DNA of 5,308 nucleotides from an uncultured bacterium (GTDB taxonomy: Bacteria; Verrucomicrobiota; Lentisphaeria; Oligosphaerales; Oligosphaeraceae). The position numbers and the translations under genes are program-made. This document shows positions 1 through 5,308 of the stretch, piece by piece. The notes below the pieces were generated by a model. The model had not been told where the DNA came from. It worked only from the letters and a program-made list of their open reading frames with translations, and made no database searches. Where the stretch lies: the NCBI GenBank assembly GCA_900548225.1, contig URJM01000101.1, positions 1 through 5,308 of the forward strand, written 5' to 3'. Position 1 is the stretch's first letter, and every line of letters begins with the position of its first letter.

Positions 1-107
1 CTGCTCATGCCCAATATCTCCGCATTCCCAAAGTTACGCAACGCCAGTGCCGCCGCCAACGCATAGTCGCTGTATTTCCAACCCGTCAAAATCAATCTCC
101 TGCCCAT
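1..107 (-). CDS. Unrecognised protein, N-terminal 35 codons only (runs off the left edge)
   Basis: The minus strand opens an ATG at 107-105, two bases after the TGA of the upstream exonuclease gene, and stays open to the window edge. The start is supported by an AGGA ribosome-binding core (114-117) six bases upstream, which lies inside the last codons of the exonuclease. The visible protein begins MGRRLILTGWKYSDY and continues through an Ala/Leu-rich stretch (ALAAALALRNFG) ending NAEILGMS. The short basic start and beta-strand-like RLILTG followed by an Ala-rich helix could suggest an alpha/beta fold, but no family motif is complete. The tight spacing implies translational coupling and one transcript with the exonuclease. 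I do not recognise the gene and assign no function. Confidence 0.65.
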   Translation of the reverse strand, partial: MGRRLILTGWKYSDYALAAALALRNFGNAEILGMS

Positions 108-109
108 GC

Positions 110-652
110 TCAATCCTCTCTCTCAAATGTGCTGAAGTGACGAATGCAACCCTCGGGTATCCCTGTCCTGGAAACAATGCCAGCACAGGCCATGGCATCC
201 TCCATGGCGTTGTGATGATGAAACTCTATGCCAAACAAACCCGCTATCACGTCCAGTGAATGGGAGGACAGCCCGGGAAAAAGCCTGCGGCTGATGATGA
301 CGCTGTCCGCATAGTCAAACTCAACGGGAGGCAACCCGTAAAGGGAAAGAACGCTCCGAAGATGCCCCAGGTCAAAGGGGGCATTGTGGATTATGACACA
401 CTCCGCAGAAAGCAGCATCCGGCGCAACTCCACCCATATATACGGGAATTCCGGACAGTCGCACACATCCCAGTAGGACAACCCATGGATGCCAGTGAAG
501 TCTGAACGCATCCAACGATAGCCCTTGTGGGGACAGACGAGCCACTCGCGGCGATCCACAACTATCCCGTCTTCCAGCACGGCGCACCCGGCAGCACAAA
601 TGCTCCCGCTCTTGCAATTCGCCGTCTCAAAGTCCAAACCAGCCAACTTCAT
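110..652 (-). CDS. DEDDh 3'-5' exonuclease (DNA polymerase III epsilon / RNase T-like)
   Basis: A 180-residue protein with all three Exo motifs of the DEDDh superfamily. Exo I is LDFET (D7, E9). Exo II is HNAPFD (D94). Exo III is HNAMEDA (H147, D152). In this family the acidic residues bind two divalent metal ions and the His activates water to remove 3'-terminal nucleotides from DNA or RNA. It is a stand-alone exonuclease domain; its length matches the domain alone, with no polymerase, BRCT or helicase part, so proofreading, repair or RNA trimming cannot be told apart. No signal peptide is seen, so it is cytoplasmic. I chose the ATG at 652 because MKLAGLDFET puts Exo I at the very N-terminus, as is usual, and because GGTGGA (659-664) lies six bases upstream. 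An upstream ATG at 694 would add 14 poorly supported residues. It is followed at two bases by an unrecognised gene. It uses many T-ending codons, unlike the large plus-strand gene. Confidence 0.93.
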   Translation of the reverse strand: MKLAGLDFETANCKSGSICAAGCAVLEDGIVVDRREWLVCPHKGYRWMRSDFTGIHGLSYWDVCDCPEFPYIWVELRRMLLSAECVIIHNAPFDLGHLRSVLSLYGLPPVEFDYADSVIISRRLFPGLSSHSLDVIAGLFGIEFHHHNAMEDAMACAGIVSRTGIPEGCIRHFSTFERED

Positions 653-743
653 GACAATTCCACCAAAAAAACACCGCCAGGACAGGCAGGACACAGTGTC
701 AACACAGGTAAAACGAAACTTTTCTAATCGCTAATCGTTTAAA

Positions 744-752
744 ATATTACCA
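744..752 (-). promoter_or_regulatory. Possible extended -10 promoter for the exonuclease operon
   Basis: Read on the minus strand this is TGGTAATAT, an extended -10-like element (TGn plus 4 of 6 TATAAT matches). It sits between the zinc-finger gene's terminator and the exonuclease start and would give a leader of about 85 bases. No convincing -35 is seen; the region upstream is the T-rich terminator tail. A perfect TTGACA also exists on this strand (697-702), but I see no -10 at 16-18 bases from it. A separate promoter is expected because a terminator lies just upstream. Just downstream, CTAATCG is repeated in tandem (724-737). Confidence 0.3.
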
Positions 753-768
753 TTCTGGTTTTTTGCAC

Positions 769-810
769 AAAAAAAGCCGCCTGGCACGGAAATGGGGAAT
801 GCCAGACGGC
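769..810 (-). terminator. Rho-independent terminator of the zinc-finger gene
   Basis: On the minus strand an 11-base arm GCCGTCTGGCA (810-800) pairs with TGCCAGGCGGC (786-776) across a 13-base loop, with one G-T wobble, and is followed at once by seven T residues (775-769). It begins 20 bases after the TAG of the zinc-finger gene. The T tract lies only on the minus-strand side of the hairpin, so it ends leftward transcription and separates that gene from the exonuclease operon. Confidence 0.9.
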
Positions 811-829
811 CGTGGTCAAGGAACTCGAC

Positions 830-1081
830 CTAGAGCGCAGGGGAATGCCTTCCCTTGTACGCCCCGTCAGGATGCTTAATGCATTTTCCTGACGTAAGGG
901 AGGAGATGGTCGAAAACTTCTGGCCACAATACTTGCATGCATACTGGGATTTTTCACTTCCCTCGTACAATGCGTGCCTCCCCTCGTACGACCCATCAGG
1001 ATGCTTAATGCATCTCCCCGATGTAAGAGAGGAGATGGTCGGGAATTTCTGGCCACAATACTTGCAGTAGTAGTGCGTCAT
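830..1081 (-). CDS. Small tandem zinc-ribbon-like protein (two CxxC...CxxH fingers)
   Basis: An 83-residue protein made of two nearly identical fingers: C6-x2-C9-x14-C24-x2-H27 and C49-x2-C52-x14-C67-x2-H70. Each finger carries the shared core CKYCGQKF followed by ISSLTSG and CIKHPDG, then a GRH tail. The linker reads ALYEGSEKSQY and the protein ends SPAL. The four ligands per repeat strongly suggest one bound zinc each. The role is unknown; nucleic-acid or protein binding is plausible inference. It has no signal peptide or membrane segment. The start at 1081 is fixed by an excellent AAGGAG (1087-1092) five bases upstream; reading further upstream adds 57 residues of no domain character. Similar small double-finger proteins are, to my recollection, common in gut PVC-group genomes, but I cannot search here. 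It is probably monocistronic, since a strong hairpin terminator follows directly. Confidence 0.88.
   Translation of the reverse strand: MTHYYCKYCGQKFPTISSLTSGRCIKHPDGSYEGRHALYEGSEKSQYACKYCGQKFSTISSLTSGKCIKHPDGAYKGRHSPAL
853..1066 (-). repeat. Intragenic direct repeat encoding the two zinc fingers
   Basis: Positions 853-937 and 982-1066 are two 85-base direct copies, offset by exactly 129 bases (43 codons). I count 11 mismatches by hand. Most changes are silent; the residue changes include Pro/Ser after QKF, Arg/Lys before CIKH, Ser/Ala after PDG and Glu/Lys two residues later. The in-frame spacing shows a whole-module duplication within the zinc-finger gene rather than a CRISPR or mobile repeat. 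Confidence 0.9.
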
Positions 1082-1539
1082 CGTTGCTCCTTGTTTGCTT
1101 TTGCCACTTGTCATCCGCCGGATCATCCGACAGATGGACGGGAAAAAGCAAATGCAATGCCATCGAGATTGCCCTGGGTGGCAGAAGACGCCACGCCTTA
1201 TCATGTGGTAAATATTTGAACACCTTGATTTGTTTTTGCGCACAAAAGACACTTAAATGCTCTTCCAATGCACTGAATTCCACAATGACCGCATCGCCCA
1301 CGGCGGCAGACATCCGCCTCCTCAGTATTCCTCCATCCGCCAGTCAGCGAACCGCGTGGCAGTGGCAGACATCAGCCGTGAAAGGAGCGCAGCGCACCCC
1401 ACGGACGAGCGCAAGGCCCTCGACTGCCTCCTCCTGTGAAACGTGCAGCCAAGCCGAAACAATGAAAGGATGCCGTGATATAATAGGGAAAATGCTCTGG
1501 CCACCCATTTTCATCCCCCAAGGACTCCGACTCCCCGCC
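1082..1539. other. Divergent intergenic region without a supported gene
   Basis: These 458 bases separate the leftward zinc-finger gene from the rightward hydrolase gene and must hold both promoters. The rightward one is clear (extended -10 at 1476-1484); the leftward one is not. The most I see for it is a weak TTGCTT / GATGAT pair with an 18-base spacer on the minus strand. A near-palindrome TTTTTGCGCACAAAA lies at 1233-1247 and resembles TTTTTTGCACAAAAA at 759 onward. Several frames are open here, including a 152-codon in-frame extension of the hydrolase from a TTG at 1084. None shows domain character: the extension is Ser/Thr/Cys/Arg-rich and has no hydrophobic export signal of its own. 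I see no tRNA or riboswitch fold. Confidence 0.6.
1476..1484 (+). promoter_or_regulatory. Extended -10 promoter of the hydrolase operon
   Basis: TGATATAAT is a perfect TGn-TATAAT extended -10 element (hexamer 1479-1484). The -35 position at a 17-base spacing is GAAACA, matching only the ACA half, which is typical when an extended -10 is present. Transcription would begin near 1490-1492, leaving a leader of about 50 bases before the ATG at 1540. This argues against the in-frame ATGs at 1462 and 1492 and the TTG at 1084, which lie upstream of or at the predicted transcript start. Confidence 0.6.
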
Positions 1540-4500
1540 ATGTGGAAACCCATCCTCGCCTGCATCGCATTGTCCCTCACCCTGCCTCTGGCCGCCATTG
1601 AAAGCATCCTCCCAAACGACGGCACCTTCGAGACGGATGGCGGATACTTCACAAACTACTGGTGCGACCGGCCGAATTCCCTCTCATGGCAAGTCGTGGA
1701 GGATGCGGACGGAGGGCGCTGCCTGAGACTGGAACTGCCTGGCGGCATGGAACACCAGGGAGTCTCCGGAGAACCGTTTGAAGTCCAGGCGCACACCACA
1801 TATACGTGCCGCATGAAAATCCAGCTTGACGAAGGAGTCAGCGCGCAGGCCGCCCTGGTGAACTGCGACTGGAAGGACACGACCTTCATGACTCTCGGAA
1901 ATCTCGGCGAGGACGGACTCTGCGCGGTGGAGTTCACACCGAAGTTCTCAGGCAGGTATTGGCTGCTCCTGGATTTCGCAAACACCTCGCAGGACACCGC
2001 TGGAGCCACAATCAACGACATCCAGCTGTTCAAGGGAAACCTCCGGATGATGGCGCTGGACTCCATCCCGGAGGGGGAGAATCTCCTGACGGGAAACAAC
2101 AGCTACGAAGGTGGCGACGGATTCTTCTCACAGATCTGGGCCGGACAGGGCTCCCCATTGGAACTGGTGGAGGAGGATGACGCGCCGGTGGGATGCATGT
2201 ACGCAACCACCATGGTCGACACAGACGACTGCCACTCATACACAGGCCCCAGGCTGTTCATGGACAAGGACAGGGAGTATGTCTTCTCGTGCTGGATCAA
2301 GGCGGACAGGCCGACCACATGCGAATTCATCACCGTCCACACAGCCTGGAAGGATACGCAGATGCATAAGTTCCACGTCACCACCGAATGGAATCGCATC
2401 GAAATCCCGTTCACGGTGAAATTCTCCTCGGACTACTCGCTTGTCCTGGAACTCACCAACCGCAACCAGGCAACTCCAGTCCAAATCTCATTCGATGCGG
2501 TCAAGCTGGAATTCGGAACCCAGGCAACCCCATTCGCACAGAAAAAGGCATTCTACGCAGGAGCAAAACTCCTCGGGGACAACAATGGAATATTCTTCCC
2601 TGAGGAAAACCCCACGCTGAAAATCCTGGCCATAGACAAGCGGGACGAACTCCCGCAGGAGGCGACCTGCACAATCACGGTCTCAGACTACAACCAAAGG
2701 GTCGTCAGGGAATTCTCACAGCCCGCCGTCTGGAACGAAAAGGGAATCTGTAGGCTGGACATCCCAATGCCCGTGGACAGGCTCGGACTCTTCGTCTACC
2801 GACTGAAATGGACCGACGCCGACGGGCAGCCGCTGAGCGAGACCCAGGGCGTCTACACACTCGTCCAGCCGCCGATTCCCGACGACCCGGAAATCCTCCC
2901 CTACCTGGGCGTCAACAGCAATGTCCCCGTCGGCGTGGAACGCCTGGGGGTGCGCTGGGCCGAAGTCTACCTCTACTGGTATTCGCTGATGCCCACCCCT
3001 GACACCATCGACGGCAACGACCACCTGAAACGCATGCGCGCCCTGAAGGAACGGGGCTTCAAGGTGAAGCTCTCACTGGTACACCTGCCGGCCGCGCCAA
3101 ACTGGGCGCACCGCCCCGAGGAAGTCGCCGAGGCAAAGGCGTGGGGACTCCCGGAAACAAATGCATTCTTCGGAACTGACGAGGCACTGGAAAAGCTCTC
3201 AATCGCATTCGAGGATTTCATACGACGCGCTGGAGACGACATCGACCTGCTGGAAATCGGCGGCGAGGACGAGCTGGTCTCGGGCTCGGAACCATACTAC
3301 CGCAGAAAACACCCCGAAGCGGTGCGCCACGGAAATGTCTTCGGCCCAGTCTGCACAGACCTGGCGCGAATCACGACGGTCTACCTGCAGGCCGCACACC
3401 GCGCCAACCCGACGCTGCCCATCGCCGCGGGAAGACCATCCGGTGGCTCCGCGCAGGTGGCGGACTTCCCGTTCTCACGGGAGGTCCTGACACAAGTCCA
3501 GGGAGATTTCCAATACTTCCCGATGGACTGCTACTCCTTCAACATGCGCTACCTGGACCCCGTGAGCATGCCAAACGTCGGCTCCCCGAACCGCGAGTTC
3601 CAAAGCGTCTTCAAGAACGCAAACAAAATGACCCATGCCTACCTGCATGGACAAAAGCCCTTCGTCTCGGAATACGGATTCGCCATCGACAACCGGCTTG
3701 CGCCAGACCACCCGCTCCAGCAGGAGGAAACACGGCGGATGACTTCCGCAGTCCTGACCGCAAGGCTCCTCGGCTCCCCGTTCTTCTTCTGGTTCAACAC
3801 CATGGGAGCCATCGAGTCCACATACTACGACTACGGAATGTGGCACGATGGAGTCCCAATGCTCCTGATCCCGGCCATGAGCCAGGTCGCACGGGCCGTC
3901 GAAAGGGTCCGGCAATACGACAGCCGGCTGGGCACCGAAGACTCAAATCTCAAAATGGGGGTCTTCGGACAGAAGGATGTCGCATACCTGGTCCTCTGGA
4001 CAGAACAGAACGACAACGATGTCAAACTGGCACTCCCCGAAAACGCCAAGTGCGCGGACTTCCTGGGAAATCCCATGGAAATCCCCGAAGGCGGAGTCTT
4101 CACGGCACGTCTGCTGCCGACATACATCTCCCTGGAAGGGGAGGACGCATACGAACAGCTGCACGCCGCAATGACGGGCGCGGAGGACCGCGCCAACGGA
4201 CTCGTCTGCACGCTGGCCCTTGACGCAGGACAACAGGGCTTCCTGGTCGTCAGACACACAGACCCCGAATCCACTGAGCAGGCCAGCATCACATACTCCT
4301 TCGGCGACAACGCACCCGCAACCGCCTTCAAACAGCCAGGAGAGCCATTCCCATGGATTGTCCCAGTGGACGGACTCCCGGCAAATGGCGGAGTAATCAG
4401 GGTCACACTGGAGGACTCAAGACAGAACGCGACAACGCTCTCAATGAGTTTCACGCCTACTCGACTCGACATGGGACAGAATCTCATCTGCAAATTCGGG

Positions 4501-5055
4501 GACGACCGAAAGGATATCGTCCCCCCAGACCCATGGATCCGATGGGATGGACATGACGACCTGGGCGGGGAAATCTACATCGAGGTCTCGGAGGAAAGCG
4601 TCACCATCATCGCGGAAGTCACGGACGACATCCACAAGAATACACGCACCGGTGGAATGATATGGGACGGGGACTGCCTCCAGTTCGCCGTCCTCCCGGA
4701 TTTCATCGTCAGGGCAGACGCGGCACCCGCAGGATACGGTCCCAGGGATGTCGACATCGGGCTCGCACTGGCCGCAAATGGCCCAGAATGCGTGGTCTTC
4801 CACGGCGATTATCACGATTCCCTCGAAAATGGACGGGATTTCCGTATGACCAGGGACGAGGACAACGGGGTGACTTCATACCGCATCGAACTCCAGCGCG
4901 AAGCACTGGGACTCACCAGGCAAGGACAGTACTTCGGCTTCGCATGCGTGGTCTTCGATGACGACGAGGGCGCCGGAGAGTCCTACTGGTTCCAGTCATC
5001 CCCCGGACTCACGGGAAAAAATGTCAACCAATTCCATATCTACCAACTCCCCTGA
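1540..5055 (+). CDS. Secreted multidomain glycoside hydrolase, clan GH-A-like, with tandem CBMs and a CBM9-like C-terminus
   Basis: A 1171-residue exported protein, probably acting on an extracellular or periplasmic polysaccharide; the substrate is not deducible. Residues 1-19 form a signal peptide (MWKPILACIALSLTLPLAA, cleavage near A19). Residues 22-166 and 180-328 are two related jelly-roll modules of CBM4/9 type, sharing a WKDT motif at 111-114 and 270-273. Residues 340-445 form a beta-sandwich domain. Residues 452-795 read as a TIM barrel: LGVRWAEVYLYW opens it, LLEIGGEDE (569-578) matches strand 4 with E576 as candidate acid/base, and KPFVSEYGF matches strand 7 with E711 as candidate nucleophile, 135 residues apart as in clan GH-A (GH5/39/42-like). 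Residues 800-865 form a beta domain typical after such barrels (VLW, FLGNP). Residues 870-975 look Ig-like, and about 980-1171 resembles CBM9/DOMON (DPWIRWDG, VTDD, WDGDCLQFAV). The start at 1540 is chosen for the signal peptide and promoter; its AAGGA (1520-1524) is 15 bases away, so the Shine-Dalgarno is weak. T-ending codons are rare. The exact family is unassigned. Confidence 0.88.
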   Translation: MWKPILACIALSLTLPLAAIESILPNDGTFETDGGYFTNYWCDRPNSLSWQVVEDADGGRCLRLELPGGMEHQGVSGEPFEVQAHTTYTCRMKIQLDEGVSAQAALVNCDWKDTTFMTLGNLGEDGLCAVEFTPKFSGRYWLLLDFANTSQDTAGATINDIQLFKGNLRMMALDSIPEGENLLTGNNSYEGGDGFFSQIWAGQGSPLELVEEDDAPVGCMYATTMVDTDDCHSYTGPRLFMDKDREYVFSCWIKADRPTTCEFITVHTAWKDTQMHKFHVTTEWNRIEIPFTVKFSSDYSLVLELTNRNQATPVQISFDAVKLEFGTQATPFAQKKAFYAGAKLLGDNNGIFFPEENPTLKILAIDKRDELPQEATCTITVSDYNQRVVREFSQPAVWNEKGICRLDIPMPVDRLGLFVYRLKWTDADGQPLSETQGVYTLVQPPIPDDPEILPYLGVNSNVPVGVERLGVRWAEVYLYWYSLMPTPDTIDGNDHLKRMRALKERGFKVKLSLVHLPAAPNWAHRPEEVAEAKAWGLPETNAFFGTDEALEKLSIAFEDFIRRAGDDIDLLEIGGEDELVSGSEPYYRRKHPEAVRHGNVFGPVCTDLARITTVYLQAAHRANPTLPIAAGRPSGGSAQVADFPFSREVLTQVQGDFQYFPMDCYSFNMRYLDPVSMPNVGSPNREFQSVFKNANKMTHAYLHGQKPFVSEYGFAIDNRLAPDHPLQQEETRRMTSAVLTARLLGSPFFFWFNTMGAIESTYYDYGMWHDGVPMLLIPAMSQVARAVERVRQYDSRLGTEDSNLKMGVFGQKDVAYLVLWTEQNDNDVKLALPENAKCADFLGNPMEIPEGGVFTARLLPTYISLEGEDAYEQLHAAMTGAEDRANGLVCTLALDAGQQGFLVVRHTDPESTEQASITYSFGDNAPATAFKQPGEPFPWIVPVDGLPANGGVIRVTLEDSRQNATTLSMSFTPTRLDMGQNLICKFGDDRKDIVPPDPWIRWDGHDDLGGEIYIEVSEESVTIIAEVTDDIHKNTRTGGMIWDGDCLQFAVLPDFIVRADAAPAGYGPRDVDIGLALAANGPECVVFHGDYHDSLENGRDFRMTRDEDNGVTSYRIELQREALGLTRQGQYFGFACVVFDDDEGAGESYWFQSSPGLTGKNVNQFHIYQLP

Positions 5056-5062
5056 AGAAACA

Positions 5063-5308
5063 ATGACTAGGAGAATCATCTCTATGGCCGCCACAATGGC
5101 GACCACATGCGCACTTATGGCTTCCCCCGCAGAATTCAAGACAGCCGGTGACTGGCTAGTCCAGGTCACATACAACGGAAAAACCGACATCATGGCCGTG
5201 GAGCCGCCTGTCGTGGCGACGGTGGAAAACGAACGGCATGATAAACTCCAGGACTATGTGCCAAACAGGGGCGGATGGGTGCGCGGAAACAGGCTCAAGG
5301 CTATCCTC
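5063..5308 (+). CDS. Unrecognised secreted protein, N-terminal part (runs off the right edge)
   Basis: An ATG at 5063 opens a frame that stays open to the window edge (82 codons). It lies seven bases after the hydrolase TGA, so the two genes very likely share one transcript. The N-terminus MTRRIISMAATMATTCALMA followed by SPA (residues 21-23) is a plausible Sec signal peptide with two Arg in the n-region and cleavage near A20 or A23. The mature part starts EFKTAGDWLVQVTYNGKTD, a beta-strand-rich pattern, then EPPVVATVENERHD and a Gly/Arg-rich GGWVRGNRLKAIL. I do not recognise the family and the C-terminus is missing. An alternative start at 5084 has a better ribosome-binding site but loses the basic n-region. 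Context suggests a partner in the same polysaccharide-related extracellular process; this is inference from gene position only. Confidence 0.8.
   Translation, partial: MTRRIISMAATMATTCALMASPAEFKTAGDWLVQVTYNGKTDIMAVEPPVVATVENERHDKLQDYVPNRGGWVRGNRLKAIL
5069..5074 (+). promoter_or_regulatory. Shine-Dalgarno-like AGGAGA inside the start of the downstream gene
   Basis: AGGAGA lies nine bases before an in-frame ATG at 5084, while the ATG at 5063 has only a GA-rich weak site and would depend on coupling to the upstream stop. The site therefore makes 5084 a real alternative start. I keep 5063 because it supplies the positively charged TRR n-region of a signal peptide. Confidence 0.4.

Noticed and set aside
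697..702. TTGACA on the minus strand upstream of the exonuclease
   Set aside because: It is a perfect -35 hexamer, but the bases 16-18 downstream are GC-rich (TGGCGG) with no -10 likeness, so it does not define a promoter alone.
782..800. TGGCACG sequence resembling half of a sigma-54 promoter
   Set aside because: The required GC element is missing at the correct spacing, and the bases belong to the terminator stem and loop.
853..1066. Direct repeats considered as a CRISPR-like array
   Set aside because: There are only two copies, they are 85 bases long, the spacing is in codon register and both encode a zinc finger.
1082..1252. 57-residue N-terminal extension of the zinc-finger protein
   Set aside because: The AAGGAG five bases before the ATG at 1081 sets the start exactly before the first finger, and the extension has no domain features.
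1005..1313. 102-codon minus-strand frame beginning MSAAVGDAVIVEF, with GAGGAGG just before its ATG
   Set aside because: Its first 30 residues look protein-like, but it runs through the zinc-finger gene's ribosome-binding site and ends 77 bases inside that gene in another frame, and shows no recognisable domain. It could be decayed coding sequence; support is too weak to call.
1552..1563. Possible lipoprotein signal (ILAC at residues 5-8 of the hydrolase)
   Set aside because: The Cys is too near the N-terminus and lies within the hydrophobic core of an ordinary signal peptide rather than at its end.
3831..4493. 220-codon open frame antisense to the hydrolase
   Set aside because: It lies wholly opposite a well-supported coding region and its Ser/Arg/Pro-rich translation is typical of a shadow of T-poor codons; the same applies to the antisense frame at 1656-2099.

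Overview
The window looks like a chromosomal stretch from a carbohydrate-degrading bacterium. The likeliest source is a gut or host-associated member of the Verrucomicrobiota/Lentisphaerota/Kiritimatiellota (PVC) group. That placement is inference: it rests on the style of the giant secreted glycoside hydrolase (tandem carbohydrate-binding modules, TIM barrel, C-terminal CBM9-like module) and on a tiny double zinc-ribbon protein that I associate, from memory, with such genomes. No rRNA, tRNA, transposase or CRISPR array is visible.

Layout: the left fifth (1-1081) is transcribed leftward on the minus strand. From right to left it holds an 83-residue tandem zinc-finger protein (1081-830), its intrinsic terminator (810-769), a short promoter-bearing gap, a DEDDh 3'-5' exonuclease of the DNA polymerase III epsilon/RNase T type (652-110), and the first 35 codons of an unrecognised gene (107-1) tightly coupled to the exonuclease. 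A non-coding divergent region follows (1082-1539). It contains a perfect extended -10 element (TGATATAAT, 1476-1484) pointing right.

The right four fifths form a plus-strand, probably two-gene or longer operon. A 1171-residue exported multidomain protein (1540-5055) is followed 7 bases later by the start of a second exported protein (5063 onward, cut by the window edge). The large protein reads as signal peptide, two related jelly-roll carbohydrate-binding modules, a beta-sandwich linker domain, a clan GH-A-like TIM barrel with candidate catalytic glutamates E576 and E711, two C-terminal beta domains and a CBM9-like module.

The two halves have no evident functional link: DNA/RNA maintenance-type genes on the left and secreted polysaccharide utilisation on the right. 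The most interesting points are the GH-A-like enzyme with a Gly-Gly where clan members normally have Trp/other-Asn before the acid/base Glu, its association with an unrecognised secreted partner, and the long open but apparently non-coding upstream extension that could mislead start calling.
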